From NCBI GenBank assembly GCA_963783235.1, contig CAWAMN010000002.1, positions 1,550,001-1,614,000 of the forward strand: a stretch of 64,000 nucleotides of DNA, read 5' to 3'. This DNA comes from Thiohalomonas sp963783235 (GTDB taxonomy: Bacteria; Pseudomonadota; Gammaproteobacteria; Thiohalomonadales; Thiohalomonadaceae). Shown piece by piece: positions 1 through 8,997 of this stretch (its first letter is position 1; each line of letters opens with the position of its first letter). The notes beneath the pieces are model-generated. The model saw only the letters and a program-made list of their open reading frames with translations, had not been told where the DNA came from and made no database searches. A program made the translations under genes and the position numbers.

Positions 1-2
1 AA

Positions 3-47
3 GTCACCGCAATCATCATTATCGGTGTGGAGGATACCCATGGATAG
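3..47 (+). CDS. C-terminal end of an upstream gene (partial)
   Basis: An open frame enters from the left edge and reads VTAIIIIGVEDTHG before a TAG stop. The stop lies 8 nt inside the next gene, which is the spacing of a translationally coupled pair. A toxin partner of the HigA-like gene, or the end of another island gene, would both fit, but 14 residues are too few to name a family. Real coding is inferred only from the overlap. Confidence 0.3.
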   Translation, partial: VTAIIIIGVEDTHG

Positions 48-1121
48 TGCGGCAGAGAATCGCTACCAACCGGACTATCTGGTTACCCCGGGCGAGGTCC
101 TGGAAGAGTATCTGGATTCGCTGGATATGAGCCAGGCTGAGCTGGCCGACAGAACCGGTCTGGCCAAGAAGACCATTAACGAGATCGTCAAGGGCAAGGC
201 CGCCATTTCCCCAGAGACCTCGCTGAAATTGGAACGGGTGCTCGGCCGGCCTGCGCACTTCTGGAACAACTTGGAGCGAGACTACCAGGAGGATAAGGCG
301 CGCCTAGCCGAAAGGGAGCGGCTGCAAAAGCACCTGGAGTGGCTCAAGCTGGTACCGGTCAATGAGCTGGCCAAGCAAGGCTGGATCGCCAAATTCAAAG
401 ATAAACTGCAGCAGCTCGATGAAGTGCTGCGTTTCTACGGCGTGACCACGCCGGAGCAGTGGCAGAAGGTATGGGAGGCGCACCAGGTCGCTTATCGCCA
501 ATCCCAGCGCCTTGAGCCATGTGCCCTGGCCGTGTCGGCCTGGCTGCGCCAGGGCGAACTCGAAGCCCACCGCAGGGCCTGCTCCCCGTTCGAGCGTCAG
601 GCTTTTCTGTCGGTGCTGGACGAGGCCCGCGCCCTGACCCGTGAAGAGCCGAAAGAATTCGTGTCGCGTCTGACGGAGGCCTGTGCCCAGTCTGGCGTCG
701 CCGTGGTCTTCGTCCCGGAATTGCCCAAGACCGGTGTTTCAGGTTGTACCCGTTGGCTCGGCGGAAAGGCGGTGATCCAGCTCAGCCTGCGTTACAAGAG
801 CAACGACCAGCTCTGGTTTACCTTCTTTCATGAGGCCGGTCACATCCTGAAGCACGGCCGCAAGGAGGTTTTCCTGGAGGGCAACGGTATGGGGGGGACA
901 AGGAGGAGGAGGCGAATGCCTTCGCCCGCGACAAGCTGATCCCTCCAGTCGAATACCGCCGCTTCCTGGCTGAATGGGACGGTCGCTCCCTGGCACCCAT
1001 CGAAACCTTCGCCGACGCCATCGGCATCGCACCCGGTATCGTCGTCGGTCGTCTTCAATTCGACAAACACCTGCCTCCGTCTCACGGCAATGGGCTCAAG
1101 GTGTTCTATCGCTGGAAATAA
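40..1121 (+). pseudogene. HigA-like XRE regulator with ImmA/IrrE peptidase domain, frameshifted
   Basis: The N-terminus carries a HigA-type helix-turn-helix (TPGEVLEEYL, then SQAELADRTGLAKKTINEIV). The C-terminal half has the zinc-peptidase motif HEAGHILKHG of the ImmA/IrrE family. ATG at 40 is preceded by GGAGG six bases away, so I prefer it to the GTG at 25. After the metal motif the frame breaks in a run of seven G (891-897). The +1-shifted frame continues with GGDKEEEANAFARD, which is the expected family tail, and stops at 1121. One more G would restore a protein of about 360 residues. Family members act as antitoxins or as proteases that cleave repressors. Its position just before hsdS and hsdR suggests a role in controlling or guarding the restriction system, which is inference. 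The break may be a sequencing error, a mutation or a slippage switch. Confidence 0.75.
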
Positions 1122-1141
1122 AAGACGTGACTAATCTTGCA

Positions 1142-2332
1142 ATGGGGCTGAAGGCCGGTTGGCGGATGGTGAAATTCGGCGACATCGCCGAGAACGTGGC
1201 CGTGCGCGTGGACCCTGCGGAGGCGGAGACCGACGTCTACGTCGGCTTGGAACACCTCGATCCCGAAAGCTTGCATTTGCGGGAGTGGGGACATCCATCC
1301 GATGTCACCGGCCAGAAATTAGCCTTTAAAAGGGGCGACGTCATCTTCGGTCGTAGGCGCGCTTATCAACGCAAACTGGCACTTGCCGAGTTCGACGGGA
1401 TCTGTTCTGCCCATGCGATGGTCCTACGGGCGAAGCCGAAAGTGATTCGGCCGGAATTCCTTCCGTTCTTCCTGCAATCGAACATGTTCATGGAGCGGGC
1501 GATCGAGATATCAGTTGGGTCTCTGTCGCCGACGATAAATTGGAAGACCATGCGCATTCAGGAATTCCCACTCCCGCCTGTTGAGGAGCAGAAGCGCATT
1601 GCCGAAATCCTGTGGAACGCGGACGATGTAGTTGAGAAGTACAAAAATGTCGAGCGGGCTCTTTTTTCGCAAAAGGATGCCGTAATTCGGCGCTACATGC
1701 CTACTGACGTTCCGTTTCGAGTATTACGCAAAGGTATCTTGCCTGGTTTGCCCTCATCCAAGCTGAAAGATGCTTGCGAGAAAATCACGGACGGAACGCA
1801 CCAGTCGCCTCAATTTTCCAAGAGTGGAATTCCGTTCCTTTTGATATCAAACATCAGCCACGGAAAGGTTGATTGGAATGTCTCAAAATGGGTTTCAGAA
1901 GAAACGTACGCCCAATTAACAAAGACAACTAAGCCAGAGCTTGGTGACGTCCTCTACACCGTAGTAGCCAGCTATGGCGACGCTGTGCTAATTGACTGGG
2001 AGGACCCATTCGCTTTTCAAAGACATATCGCGATAATCAAGCCAAAGAAAGATATTCTGGACGGTAAATTCTTATGTCATTTCCTGAAGTCTGTACTCGG
2101 AAAGAAACAGGCGGAGATTTATGCGGAAGGGCTCGCCCAGAAAACAATCACTCTAAAATCTCTTGGCCAGTTTTGTATCCCAACTCCCGCTATGAACGTT
2201 CAGAAAGCAATTTGTGGGGAGCTTGATCTAGTAGAGCAAACCCTCGGAGATACTCAGGCGGCCATTAGGTCAGCTCGTCAACTCATGGCGAGGACCAGGG
2301 ATGCATTGATGTCAGGGGCTGTGCATGTTTAA
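1142..2332 (+). CDS. hsdS: Type I restriction-modification specificity subunit HsdS
   Basis: HsdS chooses the bipartite DNA target of the type I restriction enzyme. The first target-recognition domain begins MVKFGDIAENVAVRVDPAEAE and includes FGRRRAYQRKLA. The central conserved helix is PPVEEQKRIAEIL. A second recognition domain follows (KITDGTHQSPQF to LGQFCIPTPA) and then the C-terminal conserved helix. At 396 residues the length is normal. ATG 1142 is chosen; GTG 1127 and ATG 1166 are alternatives, and no strong ribosome site decides. The second half is visibly more AT-rich than the first, as expected if recognition domains are swapped between alleles. The stop overlaps hsdR by 8 nt. No hsdM is visible, so it probably lies to the left of the window. 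Confidence 0.93.
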   Translation: MGLKAGWRMVKFGDIAENVAVRVDPAEAETDVYVGLEHLDPESLHLREWGHPSDVTGQKLAFKRGDVIFGRRRAYQRKLALAEFDGICSAHAMVLRAKPKVIRPEFLPFFLQSNMFMERAIEISVGSLSPTINWKTMRIQEFPLPPVEEQKRIAEILWNADDVVEKYKNVERALFSQKDAVIRRYMPTDVPFRVLRKGILPGLPSSKLKDACEKITDGTHQSPQFSKSGIPFLLISNISHGKVDWNVSKWVSEETYAQLTKTTKPELGDVLYTVVASYGDAVLIDWEDPFAFQRHIAIIKPKKDILDGKFLCHFLKSVLGKKQAEIYAEGLAQKTITLKSLGQFCIPTPAMNVQKAICGELDLVEQTLGDTQAAIRSARQLMARTRDALMSGAVHV

Positions 2333-5279
2333 TGAAGAGAACACAGTCGAGCAAATGGTGCTCGACACGCTGGGCAGCAATATCTCGGAGGACAAGGTTG
2401 CCGAGGAGCGCGAGCACTACCGCGGGACGGTGAAGGGCTGGCGCTTTGTCCCTGCCGACCAACTACCGCGTCAGCACAGCGACGTGCTTGTCGAATCCAT
2501 GGTCCGGGATGCCCTCATCCGCCTCAATCCTGAGATCGCCGCCCAACCGGCTCGGGCCGATGAAGTGCTCTACCGCCTGCGGACGCTGCCGCTCTCGGTG
2601 CAGGGCGAAGGGCTGGTCCGCGCCAACGAGCTGTTTACCGAATGGCTGCGGGGCGAAAAGAGCATGCCCTTCGGCGAGGATGGCGAGCATACCCCGGTGC
2701 GGCTCATCGACTTCGAGGACCTGAGCCATAACGACTACGTGGTCACCAGCCAGTGGGTCTACCCGGTCAAGGAGGGCGGTCGCCGTTTCGATGTGGTGCT
2801 GCTGGTCAACGGCATCCCGCTGGTGATCGGCGAGGCCAAGACTCCGGTGCGCCCGGCGGTAACCTGGGTGGACGGGGCCAGCGACATCCACAATGGTTAC
2901 GAGCAGAGCGTGCCGCAGATGTTCGTGCCTAGCGTCCTCTCCTTCGCCACCGAGGGTAAGTGCTTCCGCTACGGTTCGGTGGGCATGCCCATCGACCTCT
3001 GGGGACCCTGGTACGAGCCCGACAACAAGGCCGAGGGCACCTTGGCTGACGTGCAGCGCTCCCTGCGCGTAATGCTGCGCCCCTCCGTGCTGCTCGACAT
3101 CCTGCAGAATTTCACCCTGTTCGCGACTGACAAGAAGCACCGCCGCATTAAAGTCATCTGCCGCTACCAGCAGTACGAGGCGGCCAACCTGATCGTAAAC
3201 CGGGTGATCAGTGGCTACCCCAAGAAGGGGCTGATCTGGCACTTCCAGGGGTCAGGCAAATCCCTGCTGATGGTGTTTGCCGCCCAGAAGCTGCGCATGC
3301 ACCCGCGGCTGGGCAATCCCACCGTGATGATCGTGGTGGACCGCATCGACCTGGACACCCAGATCACGTCCACCTTTAATGCCACCGATGTGCCCAATAT
3401 CGTCGGCGCCGCCACCCGCCAGGAGTTGCAGACCCTGTTGGCGGCGGACACCCGCAAGATCATCATCACCACTATCCATAAGTTCGGCGAGGCGGAGGGC
3501 GGCCTCAGCGACCGGCCGAACATCATCGTGATGGTGGACGAGGCCCATCGCACCCAGGAGGGCGACCTCGGCCGCAAGATGCGCGAGGCCTTGCCCAACG
3601 CCTTCCTCTTCGGGCTGACCGGCACCCCCATCAACAAACGCGATCGGAACACCTTTTGGGCCTTCGGCGCGGACGAGGACGAGCAGGGTTACCTGAGCCG
3701 CTATTCGTTCCAGGACTCCATCCGTGACAAGGCGACCCTGCCGCTGCACTTCGAGGCCGTGGACGTGCGCCTGCACATCGACAAGGACGCCGTTGATGAG
3801 GCCTACGCCCAGATTTCCGGCGACCTCAGCGAACAGGACCGCGACGACCTGGCCAAGCGCGCCGCCAAGATGGCGGTGCTGATCAAGGCCCCGGCCCGGG
3901 TCGGGGCCATCTGCCGGCACATCGTCGACCACTTCCAGCACAAGGTGGAACCGAGCGGCTTCAAGGCCCAGGTGGTGACCTTCGATCGGGAGTGCTGTGT
4001 CCTCTACAAAAAGGCCATGGACGAGCTGGTCGGACCCGAGTCCAGCGCCATTGTCATGCACACCCAAGGCGGCAAGGGCGACGAATACGCCGAATGGAAG
4101 CTCTCCAAGGACGAGGAGGAGAAGCTCCTCGACCGCTTCCGCGACCCCGCCGACCCGCTCAAGTTCCTCATCGTCACCTCCAAGCTCCTGACCGGCTTCG
4201 ATGCCCCCATCCTCCAGGCGATGTACCTGGACAAGCCGATGAAGGACCACAACCTGCTCCAGGCGATCTGCCGCACCAACCGCGTCTACCCCGGCAAGAG
4301 CCATGGGCTCATCGTCGATTACCTGGGCATCTTCGACGACGTGGCCACCGCCCTCGACTTCGACGAGAAGGCCGTACAGAAGGTCATCTCCAACCTGGAC
4401 GAGCTGAAGAAGGAGCTGCCGGGTCAGATAACCAAATGCCTCGCCTTCTTCCCCAATGTAGACCGTACGGTCGGCGGCTATGAAGGGTTGATGGCCGCCC
4501 AGGACTGCCTGCCGAATAACGAGGTGCGGGACCAGTTCGCCGCCGAATACTCGGTGCTCTCCCGTCTGTGGGAGGCGCTGTCACCGGACCCGGCCCTGGC
4601 GCCCTACGAGACCGACTACAAATGGCTGACCCACGTCTATGAGTCGGTCAAGCCGCCCAGCGGCCACGGCAAGCTTCTCTGGCATGCCCTAGGGGCGAAG
4701 ACCATCGAACTGGTCCATGAAAATGTTCACCTGGAGACCGTCCGCGACGACCTGGAGACCTTGGTCCTCGATGCGGAGGTCCTCGAAGGCCTGCTCGACG
4801 CCAAGGACCCCGACAAGAAGTCCAAGGAGATCGAGGTCAAGCTCATCGCCCGCCTACGCAAGCACAAGAACGACCCCAAGTTCGTCGCCCTCGGTGAGCG
4901 CCTGGAAAAACTCAAAGAGCGCCACGAACAGGGGCTGCTGCACAGCCTCGACTTCCTCAAGGAGTTGCTGACCCTCGCCAAGGAGGTCGTCCAGGCCGAA
5001 AAGCAGGTCGACCCCGTCGATGAGCAGAGCAAGGCCAAGGCCGCCCTGACGGAGCTATTCGGCGAGGTGAAAACCGGGGAGACGCCTGTGGTGGTCGAAC
5101 GCATCGTCACCGACATCGATGAAATCGTGCGTCTGGTCCGCTTCCCCGGCTGGCAGAATACCAAGGCCGGCGAGCGCGAGGTCCAGAAGGCCCTGCGCAA
5201 GGTGATCTACGTGAAGTACAAAATCAAGGACCAGGACCTGTTCGACAAGGCCTTCGGGTACATCCGGCAATACTACTGA
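2325..5279 (+). CDS. hsdR: Type I restriction endonuclease subunit HsdR
   Basis: This is the motor and nuclease subunit, 984 residues. Near the N-terminus is the PD-(D/E)xK nuclease core: D in RRFDVVLL (about residue 155) and GEAK (about residue 172). The SF2 translocase follows, with Walker A GSGKSLLM (about 307), DEAH in MVDEAHRT (about 404) and motif III GLTGTP. Motif VI is represented by QAICRTNRVYPGK. The C-terminal helical region binds HsdM/HsdS. Its start codon sits inside the end of hsdS, so the two are co-translated. The protein looks intact. A methyltransferase subunit must be supplied from outside the window for safe restriction. Confidence 0.96.
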   Translation: MFNEENTVEQMVLDTLGSNISEDKVAEEREHYRGTVKGWRFVPADQLPRQHSDVLVESMVRDALIRLNPEIAAQPARADEVLYRLRTLPLSVQGEGLVRANELFTEWLRGEKSMPFGEDGEHTPVRLIDFEDLSHNDYVVTSQWVYPVKEGGRRFDVVLLVNGIPLVIGEAKTPVRPAVTWVDGASDIHNGYEQSVPQMFVPSVLSFATEGKCFRYGSVGMPIDLWGPWYEPDNKAEGTLADVQRSLRVMLRPSVLLDILQNFTLFATDKKHRRIKVICRYQQYEAANLIVNRVISGYPKKGLIWHFQGSGKSLLMVFAAQKLRMHPRLGNPTVMIVVDRIDLDTQITSTFNATDVPNIVGAATRQELQTLLAADTRKIIITTIHKFGEAEGGLSDRPNIIVMVDEAHRTQEGDLGRKMREALPNAFLFGLTGTPINKRDRNTFWAFGADEDEQGYLSRYSFQDSIRDKATLPLHFEAVDVRLHIDKDAVDEAYAQISGDLSEQDRDDLAKRAAKMAVLIKAPARVGAICRHIVDHFQHKVEPSGFKAQVVTFDRECCVLYKKAMDELVGPESSAIVMHTQGGKGDEYAEWKLSKDEEEKLLDRFRDPADPLKFLIVTSKLLTGFDAPILQAMYLDKPMKDHNLLQAICRTNRVYPGKSHGLIVDYLGIFDDVATALDFDEKAVQKVISNLDELKKELPGQITKCLAFFPNVDRTVGGYEGLMAAQDCLPNNEVRDQFAAEYSVLSRLWEALSPDPALAPYETDYKWLTHVYESVKPPSGHGKLLWHALGAKTIELVHENVHLETVRDDLETLVLDAEVLEGLLDAKDPDKKSKEIEVKLIARLRKHKNDPKFVALGERLEKLKERHEQGLLHSLDFLKELLTLAKEVVQAEKQVDPVDEQSKAKAALTELFGEVKTGETPVVVERIVTDIDEIVRLVRFPGWQNTKAGEREVQKALRKVIYVKYKIKDQDLFDKAFGYIRQYY

Positions 5280-5370
5280 GGTCCTATCGGGGAAACGCAT
5301 CCTCGACTTGGAATTGTGTAGCATCAACGTCCGTCACTCCGCACGTTGACGATTTCGCTTTTAAGAACCA

Positions 5371-5877
5371 ATGGCAAAAAAATACCGAACTGACGAGGAA
5401 CGTGAGGACGCCCGCCGCGCCCAATATCGCTTATCAAAGAAGAAGAGGCGGGAAGATTTAAAAGCGGAATCGAAGTCCGAGAGGAGCGTTGTGCTAAGCA
5501 CCAGTAGTGTAGATCAGCTTCGCACTCTTGCCGGTGCGTGCAACCTAAGCACCGATGAAGTGCTCGATCAGTTAATCACACGAGCTTTCTTTCGGTTTAT
5601 CGCCCTGAACCCGCTCGCGAAGGACGATGAGGATGGATACCTGGAGGAGTTGAACGACGTATCCGAGATCCCCGTGGACACACTTCTCGCGTATATCCAG
5701 TCTGGCACAGCTAAAGCGCGTCTTCGCGAGTACTACGATGAAGGGAAGAAGTGTTACTTCGTCTGTATGAAACACTTTGAGAGGCCCCCGATTCCGGGGC
5801 GGTTGTTCGTACTCGGTGAGGGGGACATGGCAGCGGTCCCATCTAGCGCCTTGCGTTCACTGCGAAAGAAAGACTGA
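5371..5877 (+). CDS. Hypothetical protein, unrecognised
   Basis: I do not recognise this 168-residue protein. The first 35 residues are highly basic (KKYRTDEEREDARRAQYRLS, then KKKRRED), which suggests nucleic acid contact. The middle and C-terminus are acidic and mixed, with no signal peptide or membrane segment. It is 91 bp downstream of hsdR on the same strand, and codon use is less GC-biased than in the chromosomal genes, in keeping with island cargo. There is no clear Shine-Dalgarno sequence ahead of ATG 5371. It could be an accessory of the restriction system, but nothing in the sequence proves that. Confidence 0.55.
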   Translation: MAKKYRTDEEREDARRAQYRLSKKKRREDLKAESKSERSVVLSTSSVDQLRTLAGACNLSTDEVLDQLITRAFFRFIALNPLAKDDEDGYLEELNDVSEIPVDTLLAYIQSGTAKARLREYYDEGKKCYFVCMKHFERPPIPGRLFVLGEGDMAAVPSSALRSLRKKD

Positions 5878-6246
5878 ATGCAAAACGCGCGCCAACGTGC
5901 TCGGTCGCCGGCGTGGCGAATACCTGACCAGCAGGGCCTCTGGGAGCCGGGCGTGGTATGGAACTGCGCTTCAGTAATTCCATGCCAGTCGAAACGAGCC
6001 AGGCGCTGTTGCGAACCATAAGAACGGGGCGAGATCAGCCAAAGTGATCGCTTATAACATTCGAGCCAGCGGCCTATCGAGAAATAACATACCCAGGATT
6101 TTTTCTAGCTATTTTCAATGTGTTAGGTGCATCAGTTGTTGGACTTGAACTGCCTAACTGTTGAATAGAAGACGTACATGGATGTTATTTCCGTCAGTTC
6201 TTGATCTATCAGGAAAACGAAAAACTGACCGCCTAGCCGGCATTAC
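5878..6246. other. Gene-free, partly AT-rich island spacer
   Basis: No convincing gene lies here on either strand. The stretch from about 6050 to 6235 is clearly richer in A and T than its surroundings. It separates the plus-strand restriction genes from the minus-strand recombinase genes, so it is where the two transcription units converge. I see no strong terminator hairpin with a T-tract. Confidence 0.5.
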
Positions 6247-6477
6247 TCACCCCTGTTTTCCAACCTGCGTCAGGTCATAGCTGCGCTCCGCGAGCAAGAA
6301 GCGCCGCCGGTCCATTGGTCTCGCCTCGCACTCATCGGCGGCAGCGAGAAGCGCCGCCGCCAGCGCCCGCATCTCTGCGGGATACATCTCTGCATCGCCG
6401 CCGGGCAGGTTATGCACTATGGCCAGCGGTCTCCGATCAAACGTTTGGCACATGGTCATTCTGATAACCTTGTCCAT
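6247..6477 (-). CDS. Small hypothetical protein downstream of the recombinase
   Basis: This 76-residue protein is not recognised. It begins MDKVIRMTMCQTFDRRPLAI and contains an alanine-rich helix (MRALAAALLAAADECEAR). The sequence just upstream of its ATG includes GAGGTGAGG about eight bases away, a good ribosome site that supports real translation. It is the last gene of the minus-strand recombinase group, 90 bp after the large recombinase. It may be a small accessory of that group, by position only. Confidence 0.5.
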   Translation of the reverse strand: MDKVIRMTMCQTFDRRPLAIVHNLPGGDAEMYPAEMRALAAALLAAADECEARPMDRRRFLLAERSYDLTQVGKQG

Positions 6478-6567
6478 CGTGGTCGCCTCACCTCTCAGTT
6501 CAACTAACCCCCAGTGGTTCAGTGTTCAACTCGCAAGGGGTCTGTTTCTGATATCACTGATACTCTA

Positions 6568-7641
6568 TTATGCCGCTTGACGCGGCCCCCAAACTTGCGC
6601 ACTCCAGTTCCGGATACGTTCAGCATTCATGCGATCGTCCTTTTTCGCATAAACCTGGATAACGGTACGAAGGTCGTCGTTGAGTAATGTCGCCAGGGCC
6701 GTGAAGTTCTCGGGGTGGTATCGTAGGAACAGCGTCGCTGTTAGGTGACGCATCCCATGAGGGTTCACGCCTTTGGTAGACAATGCCGGCCACAGCCCTC
6801 GAATCGCCTCCTTGGTATGCAATGAAAAGCCTTGGCCAAATCCCGAAATCCCTTTCTTGAGCAGTAGCCGATCACTTTGTCGCTGGGGGTTCCTCGCGAG
6901 GAAAAGGGCGCGATCTGCGATGAAACGCTCCGTAAGCTTGTTCAAATAATCCGGAAGGGGCTGGAAAATGGACTCTATCTGCTTAGCCCGCCGGTTCTTC
7001 AGGTAGGCTTTGGGCACAAATATCACGTATGTTCCCTTGTCCACATCCCAATAGAGCGCCGGTTTTGCACGTTGACGAATAATCATGCTGGTTGTTGGTT
7101 CGCTCAACCTGAGTGCCAGTGCGTTCGATATTCTCAATGGACAAACCAGCGATAACTCGAAAAAATATGACGTTCTGATCCGAGCCCACCAATTTCGACT
7201 CCCTTTCTTGTAGTACTGAGGCTGTCTCTTTAGAGTTGTCGACAATGCAGCTATATGCTCCTCTGGACTTTCGGAATCGATAATGAAAGCGACATTTCGT
7301 TTCCCGTCTAGCGTTTCGTGCACTCGTTTCATGTCATCAATGAAGCTCTTGAGCATGGCACCTAACCATCCGGCGTATTCCGTCCATGCTCCCAACTCGT
7401 ATCCTTCGGGGGAATGGTAGACCGAGAGGTATGAAGGGAACCTGCAACCCGCTCGTATGTGTTGAAGCAGCCTTCTCGGTGCCACATGAATTCCGACTTC
7501 CAGACAATACTCGAAGTATTCCTTAAGAAGCTGCGCGTCGAACAATAGGCTAAGGGACCAATTAAGCGTGTGAACTTCATCAAGCTCACGGGAGCGCCGA
7601 TATACAAACGCCAAAAAAGACTTGATGTCACTGCGGATGGT
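6568..7641 (-). pseudogene. Large tyrosine recombinase, C-terminal part (split by an IS)
   Basis: This is the catalytic half of a tyrosine recombinase. Seen motifs are the first arginine in CPLRISNALAL, a possible lysine in VPKAYLKNRRAK, the box PHGMRHLTATLF (H-x-x-R), and the nucleophile region LLNDDLRTVIQVYAKKD ending in the candidate tyrosine. The usual second histidine is replaced by asparagine in LLND. The start of the core-binding domain (TIRSDIKSFLAFVY) directly follows the IS target site. Codon phase at 7641 matches that at 8989 once the IS and one 9-bp duplication are removed, so this and the part at 8989-9843 were one gene of about 642 residues. As it stands the protein would start inside IS sequence, so it is probably inactive. 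Confidence 0.85.
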
Positions 7642-7650
7642 GTCAGCAGT
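7642..7650. repeat. Target-site duplication, left copy
   Basis: GTCAGCAGT lies immediately left of the IS and again immediately right of it at 8989-8997. It encodes Thr-Ala-Asp on the minus strand in both copies. A 9-bp duplication is within the usual range for IS4-family elements. Confidence 0.85.
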
Positions 7651-8988
7651 CTCAGCCATCCCCTCATTTTCAGACGACAAAAAAGACTTGGGATAACGCG
7701 CGGTGCGCCTGAATCTTTTCGACAAATGCTTCCATGATCGGAACCAGCCATTGCTCGCGCATTCGCGGCATCAGGTCATAGACCATCTGGCCCTGCCGGA
7801 ACAGCGAATGGGTGCGGCGCTTGACCGTGTTCGCCTTCAAGTAGCGGTCGTATCCGACCTGCTCGCAGGCGGCACCCAGCAGCGTCAGCAAGACAACGGC
7901 AAAGGCACTCACCAAAAAGAGCCGGTCGCGACGGGCCGGGCTCTTTGTGTGGATCGCATCCATTCCCAGACCAAAGCGCATGTCTTTGGTGTCCCGGAAA
8001 TAGGTCTCGATACTCCAACGCTTGGCATAGTATCGCTTCAGTTGCGCAGCCGAAGCCTCCGGCTCACTGGCAGCCAGACACCAGCTCTCTTTCATGGCCT
8101 TCTCCTGAAGACACACAATAGTGGGCACCGGAAAGCCTTTGCCGGTGAGTTTGGCATTGCGCAGAGTCCGGGCACGCCCACCTTGCCCAACCCACTGGGC
8201 AGCCGTGCGCTTTTCCCCTTTGGCGTCGGTCACCGTGACATTGCCCCGAAGCCGAACGATGTAGCCAAAGTCCCAACTGTCGCGCATGGTCTCGAACAAA
8301 GACGTGTCCATGAAACCGCGGTCCGCGATAACCGTCACTGCCACCCCTTCGGGCAACGTATCCCGCAACCGTGTCAGAACACTGTCCTCGAAGTGGTTGC
8401 GGTTGTCTTTCAACTCCGACTTGCGCACCGTGCGCCAGACCAGCGGGATCGCTCGGCCGTGACTGGTCAAAAGGTTCAGCGCAATGGTGGATTGCTTGTC
8501 CCGGTCGAAGTCCGTCCAGTCCAATGCCACGGCGATTTCTTTTCGCTCGCTGACCACGTACGGCACCCAATAGGCGAAATAGCTCCAGACGTCGATCTTG
8601 GCGTTGCCCAGCAACCGATCGACCTGTTTGACTGTGTGTTTCGGATCCAACCCACACACGTGGGCAAGCCCTTGGCCAATCGCCGACACCGCCAGCGAAC
8701 CCGCGGCCAGTACCCCCGTCGTTGCATTGGCCAGCGAAAGGATGCGTTTGGCATGGATATCTTCGTCAAAGACGTCGCCCAAGAATTTCTGGATGTCGTT
8801 TCGGTCGAATCCTTCGCGCATCGTCGCGTTCATGGCTGGCCTCTGGCTGAAAAAGTTTCCCGCCTAGCTTGCCAGAGAAAACATGGTTCGGGGATCGAAT
8901 CTCTTTATGCGGCGATCGAGCCATTTACTAACGAACGATCTGTCCTCTTCTTGCTGCGAATGGCATAGAAAATGAGGGGATCCTTGAG
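7651..8988 (-). mobile_element. IS4-family insertion sequence, 1,338 bp
   Basis: The ends are 21-bp inverted repeats matching at 18 positions (7651-7671 and 8968-8988). Both share CTCA at the tip and the inner block ATCCCCTCATTTTC. A 9-bp direct repeat flanks it exactly. It holds one full-length transposase gene reading leftwards. Ends, duplication and transposase are all intact, so the insertion looks recent. The target is the core-binding region of the large tyrosine recombinase. Confidence 0.9.
7670..8833 (-). CDS. IS4-family DDE transposase
   Basis: The 387-residue transposase catalyses cut-and-paste movement of its IS. The DDE residues are visible: first Asp in VALDWTDFD, second Asp in VTVIADRGF, and the glutamate within YYAKRWSIETYFRDTK, the Y-(2)-R-(3)-E-(6)-K signature that defines IS4 relatives. 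Between the second Asp and the Glu lies the beta-strand insertion typical of this family. The start is ATG in MNATMREGF. The stop falls inside the left terminal repeat. There are no frameshifts, so it is probably active. Confidence 0.95.
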   Translation of the reverse strand: MNATMREGFDRNDIQKFLGDVFDEDIHAKRILSLANATTGVLAAGSLAVSAIGQGLAHVCGLDPKHTVKQVDRLLGNAKIDVWSYFAYWVPYVVSERKEIAVALDWTDFDRDKQSTIALNLLTSHGRAIPLVWRTVRKSELKDNRNHFEDSVLTRLRDTLPEGVAVTVIADRGFMDTSLFETMRDSWDFGYIVRLRGNVTVTDAKGEKRTAAQWVGQGGRARTLRNAKLTGKGFPVPTIVCLQEKAMKESWCLAASEPEASAAQLKRYYAKRWSIETYFRDTKDMRFGLGMDAIHTKSPARRDRLFLVSAFAVVLLTLLGAACEQVGYDRYLKANTVKRRTHSLFRQGQMVYDLMPRMREQWLVPIMEAFVEKIQAHRALSQVFFVV

Positions 8989-8997
8989 GTCAGCAGT
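8989..8997. repeat. Target-site duplication, right copy
   Basis: GTCAGCAGT is identical to 7642-7650. It sits in frame at the end of the N-terminal recombinase fragment as codons ACT GCT GAC. Confidence 0.85.

Noticed and set aside
7703..8968. 421-residue plus-strand frame across the IS
   Set aside because: Antisense shadow of the transposase, which has the DDE residues on the minus strand.
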